DNA from: JBBQNJ01 sp038329845 | Lineage (GTDB): Bacteria; Planctomycetota; Phycisphaerae; Tepidisphaerales; Tepidisphaeraceae | Length of the DNA: 64,000 nucleotides | NCBI GenBank assembly: GCA_038329845.1 | Contig: JBBQNJ010000001.1 | Location: 124,001-188,000, forward strand | Reading direction: 5' to 3' | In this document: positions 36,535-45,977 of the stretch, piece by piece | How the letters are laid out: each line of letters begins with the position of its first letter | How positions within the stretch are numbered: position 1 is the first letter of the stretch | Program-made: the position numbers and the translations under genes | Notes under the pieces: generated by a model | Seen by the model: the letters and a program-made list of their open reading frames with translations, nothing else | What the model was told of the DNA's origin: nothing | Database searches by the model: none

Positions 36535-37566
36535 ATGGCCCTTTCCACTCGCTCATTTTCCCCGCCCGATCCATCGCCCCGGCGTCCGCTCGGGTTTACC
36601 ATGATCGAAATCCTGGTCGTGATCGGGATCATCATTGTCTTACTGGGGATCGCCGCGGCGGCGTTCAATGCCCTTTCGGGCAGCCGCAGCATCGAATCGG
36701 GATACAACGTCACCGCCGCCGTCTTGGGCCGCGCCCGCACCTTGGCGATCAACGACAACGCCTACGTCGGGGTGATGTTCACCTACGATCCGACCAGCGA
36801 TCGGACGAATCTGTACATCGTCGCGCGCAGCGCCGGCGGCGCTGCGGCGGTGACCGATGATCCCGATCCGCTGGACCGCTATAAATCGTTCCAGAAAGGC
36901 GGGGCCATCGCGCCGGGGCTGAATTACTCCAACACCCCGTTCCGCGATCGCGTGATTGCCTTCACCTCCGACACCACCGAGCCGGGCGTCACTGGCGGCA
37001 ACCGCTCGCTGGTCAAGGTGTATCGCCGCAACGCCAACCCCGTCGTCCCCCCGGGCGGATTGGCGATGATGGCCCCGCCGCTGTCCGGTCCGCCGTTCGT
37101 CAACGGCGACTGGGAACAGGCGCTGCCGGGGAATCTCGAGGTGGTCGGAGGGGTGGATTACCAGTCGCTTCCGCCGGGCGTGGGGGCCCAGCTTGTGACC
37201 GACCCGCGCGGGGGAACCAGCACCGACCGCTACGTCCGCACGGGCTTGATCATGTTCGACCCGCAGGGACGGGTAGATAACGTCGATTACACCGTCAGCC
37301 CCGCCAGCAGCCTGGGCAAGGCGATGTTCCTGACCAACTCCCTGGGCCTGGTGCCCAAGCTGCACTCATCCTACGGGGTGACCGTGTACGACTCGACCGT
37401 CTTCCGCGCCCAGGGATACACCGAAGGCGATTCAGCGTTCGCCGTCCCCGGCCTGACCAATTCGCCCTACAGCCCCGATGAGCTCAACGAGGAAAAATGG
37501 CTCGACGACAACACCTCGCCGGTCCTGGTGAATCGAAATACCGGCGCGCTGGAAAGGAGGGAGTGA
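36535..37566 (+). CDS. Type II secretion pseudopilin-like protein (GspH-like)
   Basis: 343 residues. The leader is about 20 residues, and the prepilin signal is LGFTMIEILVVIGIIIVLLG, with cleavage after Gly expected. The rest is a beta-rich domain containing AAVLGRARTLAINDNAYVGV, which resembles GspH/FimT-type minor pseudopilins. A GTG at 36526 overlapping the previous stop (GTGA) is an alternative start. It overlaps the next gene at TGATG. Confidence 0.82.
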   Translation: MALSTRSFSPPDPSPRRPLGFTMIEILVVIGIIIVLLGIAAAAFNALSGSRSIESGYNVTAAVLGRARTLAINDNAYVGVMFTYDPTSDRTNLYIVARSAGGAAAVTDDPDPLDRYKSFQKGGAIAPGLNYSNTPFRDRVIAFTSDTTEPGVTGGNRSLVKVYRRNANPVVPPGGLAMMAPPLSGPPFVNGDWEQALPGNLEVVGGVDYQSLPPGVGAQLVTDPRGGTSTDRYVRTGLIMFDPQGRVDNVDYTVSPASSLGKAMFLTNSLGLVPKLHSSYGVTVYDSTVFRAQGYTEGDSAFAVPGLTNSPYSPDELNEEKWLDDNTSPVLVNRNTGALERRE

Positions 37567-38801
37567 TGAACGTCGAAACGCACCAAGGCACAAGGTTCCG
37601 TAGGGTGAGGTTCATCCCCACCGTCGGCGAGATTGGCGCGAAATTGGTGGGGGTGAACCCTACCCTACGGGATTCCGGCTTGGAAAATCTTCGTGTCCTT
37701 CGCGCCTTCGTGGTGAATCTTCTTTGCGGTCCACGGAGGACCGGCGATCGGACCCCAATGATCAACGTCCTCGCGCGGGGCCTCCGAAATGACCCGGCTC
37801 TTCTTCGCCCCTTCGCGCCTTCGCGTTTAATCCCCTCTCCCCGCGCTTTTTCCTTTGTCGAGATCCTCTTCGCCATCATGATCCTCGGGATCGGGTTCAT
37901 CATGATCGCGGCGATGTTTCCCGTGGCGATCCAGCAGAATCAGACCACGATGGAACTGACCATGGGCCGGTTCGTGGCCGAGGCCGGACAACGACAGGTC
38001 GAGGCGATCATCAAGAGCGGCATGACTCCCGCCGACAGCGGCGGAGAAATCCGCTACTCGAGCCCCAGCGCCGCCTGGGTTGCGGCCACCGGATACAACA
38101 CCGGCGATGTGGTCGATTTCTCCGGCACTCTCTACCAGTGCATCCTCGCCAACACGTCCGATCTGACCAACCAGCCGCCCAACGCCACCTACTGGAGCAG
38201 CGCCACCCCCACCAGCGTCTTCGGGCAGGTGCAGGGAAACCGCATCTGCGTGGCCGACCCGCGATTCGCCTGGGTGCCGTTCTATTCCCGCGATGGCGCG
38301 GGGCCGGGAACGACGGCCTACATCTATATCCTGGGCCTGACCTCGCGCAGCGGGAGCGCCTATGCCTACGCGACGATCCCCACGCCGTACCAAACCAAGG
38401 TGCGGTTGAGCAACCTGGCGTCGGGCGACACCATCCGCATCGTCCCGCCGGGGCCTGGCAGCCCGGATGTGCCCATGGTTGCCGACGGCGCGTTTGTGAT
38501 TCTCAAGCCGCGCGACAATCCCACCCCGTCATCGCCCACCCCGCCATCACCCGGCCCTCCGGGGCCGTGGTCCTCGACCTATTTTCGCCTGGGTGCCAAT
38601 GCCGGTGCCGTCGACTTGTGGTACGTCGATCCCGGTTATGACATCACCCCCGCCGACGACACCAGCGGCACGGCGGTAGATGCCTACGTCGTCGGACGTC
38701 AATTGAGCAAACTGGGCCAACCGTACGACCCCGCGAGCAATCCGTTCGATACTCGAGTCCAAGACCTGGTACTGTTGAAGACCGGAGTGCCGCTGCCCTA
38801 A
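37566..38801 (+). CDS. Pseudopilin-like protein with repeat-derived long leader (GspI-like)
   Basis: 411 residues from the ATG at 37566, which overlaps the previous stop and has a very strong AAGGAGGGAG site. The hydrophobic prepilin-like helix FSFVEILFAIMILGIGF begins only about 96 residues in and is preceded by Ala (RAF) instead of Gly. The codons in between (37590-37835) contain a hairpin repeat and TTCGCGCCTTCG-type dispersed repeats, so the leader appears to have been enlarged by repeat insertion. An ATG at 37758 would give a 30-residue leader but lacks a well-placed ribosome site. The C-terminal body has Pro-rich and beta segments. Confidence 0.75.
   Translation: MNVETHQGTRFRRVRFIPTVGEIGAKLVGVNPTLRDSGLENLRVLRAFVVNLLCGPRRTGDRTPMINVLARGLRNDPALLRPFAPSRLIPSPRAFSFVEILFAIMILGIGFIMIAAMFPVAIQQNQTTMELTMGRFVAEAGQRQVEAIIKSGMTPADSGGEIRYSSPSAAWVAATGYNTGDVVDFSGTLYQCILANTSDLTNQPPNATYWSSATPTSVFGQVQGNRICVADPRFAWVPFYSRDGAGPGTTAYIYILGLTSRSGSAYAYATIPTPYQTKVRLSNLASGDTIRIVPPGPGSPDVPMVADGAFVILKPRDNPTPSSPTPPSPGPPGPWSSTYFRLGANAGAVDLWYVDPGYDITPADDTSGTAVDAYVVGRQLSKLGQPYDPASNPFDTRVQDLVLLKTGVPLP
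37598..37670. repeat. Hairpin repeat inside a pseudopilin leader
   Basis: The arms (37598-37622 and 37646-37670) pair over 25 bases with three mismatches; the core is GTAGGGT...ACCCTAC. The loop is 23 bases. It is followed at 37689-37731 and 37804-37830 by copies of a C/T-rich TTCGCGCCTTCG repeat that also occurs in spacers elsewhere in the window. Confidence 0.8.
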
Positions 38802-38811
38802 AGCCACCATC

Positions 38812-40131
38812 ATGATGAACCGCTTACCGACACCAACCTCCCGCCCGGGCTTCACGCTGACGGAAATTCTCGTCGCCACGGCGTTGATGCTGCTGATCCT
38901 CATCGGGATCAACCAGGTCTTCACCATGACCAGCAAGACGATCTCGGTGGGCACGGCCAGCGCCGATGTGAACCGCGCGCTCAAGGGGGTGGGCAGCTCG
39001 TTCAACGCCGACCTCGCCGGGCCGGAAGGCGCTCCCACCGGCGTCAGCTACGGGATCATGCCGTCGGTCGATCAACCGGCGATTATTATCAGCAACCAAA
39101 AGAGCCCGGCCACGCCGTTGGACGCCAACGACACCACGAGCGCCGTCCACCGCATCGACCAACTTTCGCTGTTCAGCCAGGGCGTCTTCAAGCGTCGCAC
39201 GGGCCAGAATCACGGCGGGATTTCGCAGTTTGTCGTCGATCAGAACCCATCAACCTATGCGTGGATCTGGTACGGCCACGCGAAAATTCCCAACAACAAT
39301 TCGACGCCCACCTGGTACGATCCCGGCGAAGCGGATGTGTCGGGATCGGACAAGAACGATAACCACAATTACGTGGTCGACTGGACCCTGGCCCGCCAGG
39401 CGATTTGCCTCATCAGCCGCAGCGCGGTCTTGACCGACGCCGTGGTGGATGAATCTGGCCGCCCGCTACTGTTCGTCAGCGACAAGCTCATCGTGCCGCT
39501 GGCGCCGTTCGCAGTCAGCTCCCCAATCGCCTCGCACTCCGCCAGCGGAGGCAATGACGCGGCGTACGGTAGCGACGTGATCCAGGATTCGCTGATCGAC
39601 ATCGCCACGGCTGAGCTGAGCAACGGATCCCCCAAACCCGCGACGGACTACTGGGACGTGGTCGCTAATTCCCAGGGCATTCCGCAATCCAATCCCAACT
39701 GGTATTCGCCGCTACTGTATCGCTTCAAGGCCGATCCATTCACCACGCGCACGCCGTCGGCCCGGAGCATGGCCCAGGCCGCCCCCGTGCTGCTGCGGGG
39801 ATGCTCGGATTTCATCGTCGAATTCGCCGGGGATTTTTCACCTAACGACGGGACGATCGACTTCATTCCCGCCAGCTCCGGTTCGCCGCGACGGATTCAG
39901 TGGTACGGATTGCCTCGCACCGACGATCCGGACGTGATTGCGGCGCCCGTCGGTACATATCAAAAGCTCAACACCGCCACGCAATACCTTTGCGCCTGGG
40001 GACCGGCCGAACTGACGACCACCCCCAACCCGCCTCGACCGTACTTGCTGCGCATCACCGTGCGGGCGGTGGACCCGACCGGACGGTTGAACGATCCGAT
40101 CTCCCAGGAATACATCTTCCGGGTTCCGTAA
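38812..40131 (+). CDS. Pseudopilin-like protein (GspJ-like)
   Basis: 439 residues. Leader MMNRLPTPTSRPG is cut before FTLTEILVATALMLLILIG, again with Glu at +5. The body is beta-rich with VLTDAVVDESGRPLLFVSDK and a C-terminal LRITVRAVDPTGRLNDPISQ typical of planctomycete GspJ-like proteins. It is the fourth gene of the cluster, ten bases after the previous stop. A second in-frame ATG lies at 38815. Confidence 0.82.
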   Translation: MMNRLPTPTSRPGFTLTEILVATALMLLILIGINQVFTMTSKTISVGTASADVNRALKGVGSSFNADLAGPEGAPTGVSYGIMPSVDQPAIIISNQKSPATPLDANDTTSAVHRIDQLSLFSQGVFKRRTGQNHGGISQFVVDQNPSTYAWIWYGHAKIPNNNSTPTWYDPGEADVSGSDKNDNHNYVVDWTLARQAICLISRSAVLTDAVVDESGRPLLFVSDKLIVPLAPFAVSSPIASHSASGGNDAAYGSDVIQDSLIDIATAELSNGSPKPATDYWDVVANSQGIPQSNPNWYSPLLYRFKADPFTTRTPSARSMAQAAPVLLRGCSDFIVEFAGDFSPNDGTIDFIPASSGSPRRIQWYGLPRTDDPDVIAAPVGTYQKLNTATQYLCAWGPAELTTTPNPPRPYLLRITVRAVDPTGRLNDPISQEYIFRVP

Positions 40132-40194
40132 CGGTTCCCCGAACTAAAGGGTTGATCCAGCCGCGATGGACTTTGATTTTCAAGCTGTACTGCC

Positions 40195-43100
40195 ATGACT
40201 TACACACGACGCAATCCCGCCGGAACGGTTCTTATCCTGGTGGTCACGGTTCTGGTGATCCTGGCGCTAATGGCTACGGCGTTTTTAGCCGGGGCACGCA
40301 ACGATCGACTGAGCCTGACCAGCACCGGCGGGACCGGATCGCTCACCGCCTCGACCCTGGTCAATGACGGTGCCCTTCAGGCCGCGGAGACCGCGGTGGT
40401 CGCGGCGATCAAGAACACCATCCGCAACGACCTGTTCAACGGCGGTCACTACCGTCGCCCATGGGCGGGTTTCAAGGACTACGACGACTTCCGCGACGAC
40501 GCCTGGCTTGCCGGTCGGCTTCCGATTCCCGGAACGCCCAATACCACGCCGGTGTGGGAAGTCGTCAGCAATTACCCCTCCACACTGGCGACGACCTTCG
40601 GTTCGCCTTTCGGGGCGACGAATTACCCCAACCGCACCACCCTGATCCCCAAGTCCCTGCGGATCGACTACCCCGCCGGGTTCGCCGCGCCGAGCTACCT
40701 CGACGGGCGGACACGGATTTTTCCGGCATTCATCGACCCGAACGACGCGTTCAAACTGGTCCTTGCCGGCGACGCCGACGGGGATGGAATCGCCGATTCC
40801 GGGCTGTTCCGGATCACCACCATCGCCACCGACACGCTGAGCTATCCCAACGCCCCAGCGCCTTACAACGTGCCTCATACCGTCAGCTATTGGGGGGCGA
40901 TCCGGGTGATCGACCATAACTCGGCGATCAACGTGAATACGGCCTTCGCCCGCGACAGCGATTTCGACGCCACCGGCAATCCGCTCAAGCCGAACTACGG
41001 GTTCTTCCGCTCGAACCTCGGGCTGATCGAACTGCTCGATGGCGCGGTTTCCCCCACGCCTGCAAGCGAAGTGGCGCAGCTTCTGAACTTCCGATTCGGC
41101 GCGGGAACCTGGCCCGCACTGGCGCCCGTCGCCGACAGCGGATCGGTTCGCTCGGACTTCACCTTCGCCACCCAGGGCGATGCCATGGAGAACCAGCTTG
41201 CCCGCCGCACGATCAACCCCGGTCGAGTTCCCGGCGGCGTGGGATCGCAATCCTACAGCGCCTTTGGACGCGCCGATGCCGCAGCCTTGGGATACCACTT
41301 CGGGCTGCTCGACCCCTCGGCATCGCTTACCGACCTGCCCTACCGGCTGAACCTGTCAGTCCTGCGCTACGCGCCGAATTACGCGGTCAACGCATCGAAT
41401 ATGTTCCCGTACTACCCGGCCGATGAGCAGGATCGGTGGTTCAACTGGAGCTATAACTTCACCGCTTCGCGCGGCGGATTCGGGGCCTATTACTACCCGC
41501 CCGGATCGACGCCCAAATCGGGCGGAACGCTAGGCCCGGGCCTGCCCCTGCGATCGCTGCTGACGGTGGGCAATCCGATCACCAGCATGATCCCGGCGCA
41601 TGATATGGGCGCCCTGCCGGCGACGGTGAAAGTGGCGGCGGCGAACGCCAAGGCCAGCCCGGACCTGATGCCCGATTACACCACCGACTGGACCACCGCC
41701 TCGAAGGTCAATGTCAATGTCGCCTCGTTCGGGGCGTTGTGGGGGGCGTTCTGGAACGTGATGGTCGATACCACCCCGACCCAGGCGCCGCCGATCGCCG
41801 CAGGCGAGCAATTCAAGCCCGCCATGCGCCACGGGGCGTTGCCCGGCTGGGGAAGCTACGAGCAGTTGATGGTTCGCTCGGCCCTGGCGGCCGTCAACGC
41901 CATCGACCTGCGCGACGGCGACGATGACGCCACCAGCGGCACCGGCGCGATCACCAGCAAGAAAATCCAGTTCAGCGTCGGCGGCTCGCCGCTGGATATC
42001 TGGGTCTATGGCAGCGAGAAACAGGCCTATATCACCGAAGTGCTGATCGATGTGGATGTCGCGGCCAAGAAATACGTCGGGGTCGAGCTATACAACCCGC
42101 ACGGCAAAGCCATCAACCTGAAAAACTGGAAACTGGCGGCGGTGGATCGCTCGGGTCCGACGCCAACCTTCACGCCGATCGTCACTTTCACGAGCGGCCA
42201 CTCAGTGCCCTCGAACGGGTACTTCGTGGTACATAGCGCCGTATCGCCTCCGGCGGGGATCACCCCTCCGCCGAGCAGCCCCACCCCGCTGGTCGCGGCC
42301 AATCTGGCCAATGCCATCGGTCAGGAATTGATCCTCCTGCGCCCGCGCGCCGCCAACGGCAACTTCACCACCGTTTCCGGGCAATACAACGAAAGCAGCA
42401 ATCTCTATGACTTGGTGCCGCTGGACCAGGTGGATTTGTCCGGGACCATGCCCGTCGCTGGCACGCCGGCTCGCTATGACTACGAACGGCCCACCAACGG
42501 CGTCGCGTGGCAGTGCGTTTATCCGGGAACCTACACCACCGGTGCCGCCAAGCCCACGAACGGCCTGAACTCGGTCCCTGGCGGAAGCGGCTCGCTCGGA
42601 TCGGGCGGCGCGGCCACCACCTCGCCGACTTACACCCTCCAGATCGCCGCCGACGGCTGGGCCGGTCCCAGCCCCGTTGCCGCCACGGGCAACAAGTTCC
42701 CCTTCGGCGGATTCGCCCGCAACGGCGACATGCTCGAGATCCCCTTCATCGGGGGATACCGCATCAACGATCAAGGCAATTCCCCGGCAATTCACGAGAT
42801 CAACAGCGTGACGATGGACGCGGCGTTCGCGCCGCACGGGTCGGCAGGCGCTACCCAGAACGTCGGCCGCTTCGACGCCGCCCTGCTGGAATATGCATGG
42901 GCCGCCGATCTGTTCGATTATCTCACCGCCCTCTCGACCCCGGCGGACGATTATCTGCCGAACGTGAATTCCATCGCCTATCCCGGAACCAAGCCCGAGG
43001 CCGTCGCCAACGCCGCCGGGTCGGCCAATGTCAACGAGAACACCATCCCCGTGCAAGGGCTGGTGAACGTCAACACCGCGCCTTGGCAGGTGCTTGCCAT

Positions 43101-43563
43101 GCTGCCGCTGGTGGTGGATCGGACGAATGGCAACGTCATGGCTACAGAGACTGAAAAGTTAGCGCACGACATCGTCACCGACCGCAACGCCAACGGGCCG
43201 TTCAAGAGTTTGTTCGACCTGAACCGCGTTCCCGGTTTCGCCACGGGGCCTGCCGGTAATGGACAGATTCCGCTGAACCCCGGCCAGAACCAGGGGGACT
43301 TGTCCCCCGACAACGTGGACGATGATTTCGAGACCCATTACCTGCAAATAAACCGGATAAGCAACCTCGCGACCTGCCGGTCCGATGCGTTTACCGTCTA
43401 CATCCTGGTGCAGGCCTGGCAGGAGGATCCCCCCAACAATGTCCGTCCGGTGCTGCTGGGCGAGCGGCGCACGGCGTTCATCGTCGATCGCTCGAGCCTG
43501 AACCAGTCGCCCCCGGCCAGTACCGTCAACGCCATGGCGGTTCAGTCGGTCAATGCCGACTAG
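40195..43563 (+). CDS. Giant GspK-like pseudopilin with a lamin-tail-like insert
   Basis: 1122 residues, far above the 300-350 of GspK. The N-terminus is TYTRRNPAGTVLILVVTVLV followed by ILALMATAFLAG, a prepilin-like helix lacking the usual Glu at +5, as in GspK. The C-terminal part has LVNVNTAPWQVLAMLPLVV and SLFDLNRVPGF, the 'VNVNTAxxxVL' helix-hairpin-helix region of GspK. At about residues 612-685 YVGVELYNPHGKAINLKNWK and VPSNGYFVVHS look like a lamin-tail domain. GspK caps the pseudopilus tip in type II secretion. No Cys-rich or catalytic motif seen. Confidence 0.8.
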   Translation: MTYTRRNPAGTVLILVVTVLVILALMATAFLAGARNDRLSLTSTGGTGSLTASTLVNDGALQAAETAVVAAIKNTIRNDLFNGGHYRRPWAGFKDYDDFRDDAWLAGRLPIPGTPNTTPVWEVVSNYPSTLATTFGSPFGATNYPNRTTLIPKSLRIDYPAGFAAPSYLDGRTRIFPAFIDPNDAFKLVLAGDADGDGIADSGLFRITTIATDTLSYPNAPAPYNVPHTVSYWGAIRVIDHNSAINVNTAFARDSDFDATGNPLKPNYGFFRSNLGLIELLDGAVSPTPASEVAQLLNFRFGAGTWPALAPVADSGSVRSDFTFATQGDAMENQLARRTINPGRVPGGVGSQSYSAFGRADAAALGYHFGLLDPSASLTDLPYRLNLSVLRYAPNYAVNASNMFPYYPADEQDRWFNWSYNFTASRGGFGAYYYPPGSTPKSGGTLGPGLPLRSLLTVGNPITSMIPAHDMGALPATVKVAAANAKASPDLMPDYTTDWTTASKVNVNVASFGALWGAFWNVMVDTTPTQAPPIAAGEQFKPAMRHGALPGWGSYEQLMVRSALAAVNAIDLRDGDDDATSGTGAITSKKIQFSVGGSPLDIWVYGSEKQAYITEVLIDVDVAAKKYVGVELYNPHGKAINLKNWKLAAVDRSGPTPTFTPIVTFTSGHSVPSNGYFVVHSAVSPPAGITPPPSSPTPLVAANLANAIGQELILLRPRAANGNFTTVSGQYNESSNLYDLVPLDQVDLSGTMPVAGTPARYDYERPTNGVAWQCVYPGTYTTGAAKPTNGLNSVPGGSGSLGSGGAATTSPTYTLQIAADGWAGPSPVAATGNKFPFGGFARNGDMLEIPFIGGYRINDQGNSPAIHEINSVTMDAAFAPHGSAGATQNVGRFDAALLEYAWAADLFDYLTALSTPADDYLPNVNSIAYPGTKPEAVANAAGSANVNENTIPVQGLVNVNTAPWQVLAMLPLVVDRTNGNVMATETEKLAHDIVTDRNANGPFKSLFDLNRVPGFATGPAGNGQIPLNPGQNQGDLSPDNVDDDFETHYLQINRISNLATCRSDAFTVYILVQAWQEDPPNNVRPVLLGERRTAFIVDRSSLNQSPPASTVNAMAVQSVNAD

Positions 43564-43571
43564 ATGGGGTT

Positions 43572-43650
43572 CGTGATTTTCAAACATCCCAACGCCGCGA
43601 AATGCCTGCAAATGCGGGCTGATTATCCGCCCGCATGGTCGAGAATCACG
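43572..43650. other. Nested inverted repeat after the pseudopilin cluster
   Basis: The outer arms CGTGATTTTC (43572-43581) and GAGAATCACG (43641-43650) pair with one mismatch, and the inner arms ATGCGGGC (43612-43619) and GCCCGCAT (43629-43636) pair perfectly over a nine-base loop. It starts eight bases after the last pseudopilin stop and may mark the end of that transcript, but no T-run follows. Confidence 0.5.
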
Positions 43651-43676
43651 GCCGGTGAATTTGACCGTCTTTAGCC

Positions 43677-44726
43677 ATGGATCAGCCGGAAACACTCCTG
43701 GTTTACGTCGAACAATTGGTCATTTTGTTGCGCGATCGGGTTTGCCCGGCGGTGCAGCAGGCCGACTCGGCGGCGATCCACCAGGCGCGGGTCTGCACGC
43801 GACGGCTAAAGGCCGCCGCCGATCTGCTGGCCCCGGTGTTGAGCAAGCGCCGAGCCCGCCCGTTCCAACGGGTGCTGCGAAAAATCCGTCGGCGGCTTGG
43901 ACCGTTGCGCGACCTGGACGTGATGATCGGACATCTCGAGCGCCCGCCACTACGAGTTGCCGAAGCGGCGGCGTGGGCGCGACAATGCCTTGAGCGCCAA
44001 CGCGATGAGCTGCGCGAGCAAATCCACTCGCAGGTTGCCGCGGGGAAACTGTTGACGCAACTGGGCGCGTGGTGGGGACTTCGCCCGGAAGTCGAGCAGG
44101 CGGCGACGGCGATCGACGCGCTGTTGTCGCAGTCGCTGCACGAGCAGCTTTCGGCCTTCGCCGAGCAGGCCGACCGGTTGATCGGCAAGCGCCCGCTCCC
44201 GGCCGGACAGCACCTCGACGCCCACGAGCTGCGCATCGCCGGCAAGGCGCTGCGGTACACCCTCGAGATGGGCAAGGCCCACGGTCACAAGCTCCCCGGA
44301 CGGGTGTTTCGCGTGTTCAAGAAGCTCCAGGATCACCTGGGATTGTGGCACGATGACGTCGTGCTGACCGAGCGGATCATGCGATTATCGCTCGATCAAC
44401 TGCTGGCCCATCACGATGCGGGAATGCAAAAAAAAGTGCTGGACCTCGCGGCACATACTCTCCGCGGCGCTCAACAGCAGCTCGACCGCTTCGGCGCGCA
44501 ATGGCGCGAACACGGTGAATCGCTGGACAGTCTTATTCGCCAGGCGTTTCCGTTGATCGCATCGACGCCGCCGAGGAAATCGACACCGCCATCGACATCG
44601 ACGACGCCGGCGAGATCGACCCCGACCACAAAATCGACGCCGCCGACCGAGACGGCGGCCCCGCCCGCATCGCCCGAGACGGCGAAGGTGCCGCCGGTGT
44701 CTCAATCCGCGCCGGCGACGATCTGA
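43677..44726 (+). CDS. CHAD domain protein
   Basis: 349 residues. The N-terminal 280 residues are a CHAD domain: paired helices with conserved His and basic residues, AIHQARVCTRRLKAAADLL, GPLRDLDVMIGHLE and HELRIAGKALRYTLEM, FKKLQDHLGLWHDD. CHAD proteins bind polyphosphate through these basic surfaces. The last 60 residues are a Thr/Pro/Ser repeat tail (STPPSTSTTP-like) ending in a segment duplicated from the convergent nif3 3' end. Polyphosphate binding would fit the phosphate genes in this region, but the spacing is large. Confidence 0.9.
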   Translation: MDQPETLLVYVEQLVILLRDRVCPAVQQADSAAIHQARVCTRRLKAAADLLAPVLSKRRARPFQRVLRKIRRRLGPLRDLDVMIGHLERPPLRVAEAAAWARQCLERQRDELREQIHSQVAAGKLLTQLGAWWGLRPEVEQAATAIDALLSQSLHEQLSAFAEQADRLIGKRPLPAGQHLDAHELRIAGKALRYTLEMGKAHGHKLPGRVFRVFKKLQDHLGLWHDDVVLTERIMRLSLDQLLAHHDAGMQKKVLDLAAHTLRGAQQQLDRFGAQWREHGESLDSLIRQAFPLIASTPPRKSTPPSTSTTPARSTPTTKSTPPTETAAPPASPETAKVPPVSQSAPATI

Positions 44727-44798
44727 AACCGAAGGACCCCGTCAAGACTACCTGTAAATATTCCGACGTCTCAATCGTCGCCGGCGACGATCTGAAAC
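44699..44798. repeat. 31-bp direct repeat spanning two convergent gene ends
   Basis: Copies at 44699-44729 and 44768-44798 match at 29 of 31 bases and share the perfect block GCCGGCGACGATCTGAAAC, offset by 69 bases. The first copy encodes the C-terminus and stop of the CHAD protein; the second, on the other strand, encodes the C-terminus and stop of Nif3. Confidence 0.9.
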
Positions 44799-45880
44799 GG
44801 ATCGGCATCGCGCTGCGAGACATGCCACGTCACGTCGCCGGCTTCATGCGTCAGCCGATCCTTCAGTCGCCGAAGCACCGCGCGCTCGGAATTGCTGTGC
44901 AACGTGCAGACGACGGTCATTCCCGCCGCCGCGGCACGCAGCGCGTCGTGGTGACGCATTTCTCCGGTCAGGAATAGTTCGACCCCGGCCGCAATCGCAT
45001 CGTCGAGCATATTTCCGCAGGCCCCCGCGGCACAGGCGACCCGCCTGACCATCCCGTCGGTCGGTCCGGCGATAAGCAGGTGCGACAATCCCAGTCTGTT
45101 ACGAATCCGCGCCAACAGCGCCGAGCGCGCCGTCGGCACGGCCAGATCGCCCAGTCGTCCCTGGCCGATCGTCCGTGGCGGAGCCGACAGCTTCACCAGG
45201 TCGAACGCCGGTTCCTCGTAGGGGTGCGACTGCCGCAGCGCCTTGATAACCTCGGCCACCTTCGACAGCTCGACCACCGTTTCGATGCGGATCTCCGGAT
45301 GGCGCTCGAGCCGGCCGGCCTTCCCCGCCTTCGGATTGCTCCCTTCGCCGCCGAAAAATGTCCCAGTGCCCGGGGATTGAAAGCTGCATGAGGTGTAGTC
45401 GCCGATCCGACCCGCGCCGGCGGCGAACAACGCATCGGCCACCCGATCACGATGCGACTCGGGGACGAATGTCACCAGCTTGCACTGGGTATCGATCGGC
45501 TCAATCAGACGCAGCGGCCCGCGGGAATCCGGCGCAATCTCCAGCACGTCCGCCAAGGTGTCGTTGGTCCCTCCCTCGGCCACATCCAGTGCCGTGTGCG
45601 GAGAATAGATCGCCACCCCGCGGCGGATCGCGTCATGGATCAGCGACGGCGCGGTGATTCTCTTCAGGGGATGAAAAATCGGCGGGTGATAGGCGATGAC
45701 CAGTTCGCAGCTCAGTTCCCGCGCCTCATCGGCGACGGTCTGGGTGTAGTCGATGGTGAGGATCGCCGCGGTAATCGCCTGGGCGCTATCGCCGACGAGC
45801 AGGCCGACATTATCCCACGACTCGGCCAGTGTCGTCGGTGCGATCCGCTCGAGAACGTCAAGTAGACGCGTAAGATGCAT
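44771..45880 (-). CDS. Nif3-like dinuclear metal centre protein
   Basis: 369 residues, the long (YqfO-like) form with the inserted PII-like domain. Family residues include LAESWDNVGLLVGD, IAYHPPIFHPLKRI, ADEARELSCELVI, and YSPHTALDVAEGGTNDTLAD in the metal-binding halves, and the central EPIDTQCKLVTFVPESHRDR ... SHPYEEPAFDLVKL insert. The C-terminal half returns to LFLTGEMRHHDALRAA. Its function is uncertain; older labels as GTP cyclohydrolase type 2 are not well supported. AGGAG lies four bases before the ATG. Confidence 0.92.
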   Translation of the reverse strand: MHLTRLLDVLERIAPTTLAESWDNVGLLVGDSAQAITAAILTIDYTQTVADEARELSCELVIAYHPPIFHPLKRITAPSLIHDAIRRGVAIYSPHTALDVAEGGTNDTLADVLEIAPDSRGPLRLIEPIDTQCKLVTFVPESHRDRVADALFAAGAGRIGDYTSCSFQSPGTGTFFGGEGSNPKAGKAGRLERHPEIRIETVVELSKVAEVIKALRQSHPYEEPAFDLVKLSAPPRTIGQGRLGDLAVPTARSALLARIRNRLGLSHLLIAGPTDGMVRRVACAAGACGNMLDDAIAAGVELFLTGEMRHHDALRAAAAGMTVVCTLHSNSERAVLRRLKDRLTHEAGDVTWHVSQRDADPFQIVAGDD

Positions 45881-45977
45881 AATACTCCTAAGTACCGATA
45901 AAATACCGACCTACAGATAACTTCCCAATCTCAAATTTGAAATCTCAGATCGAAATCCCGAAACCGATTGCCTTTTA

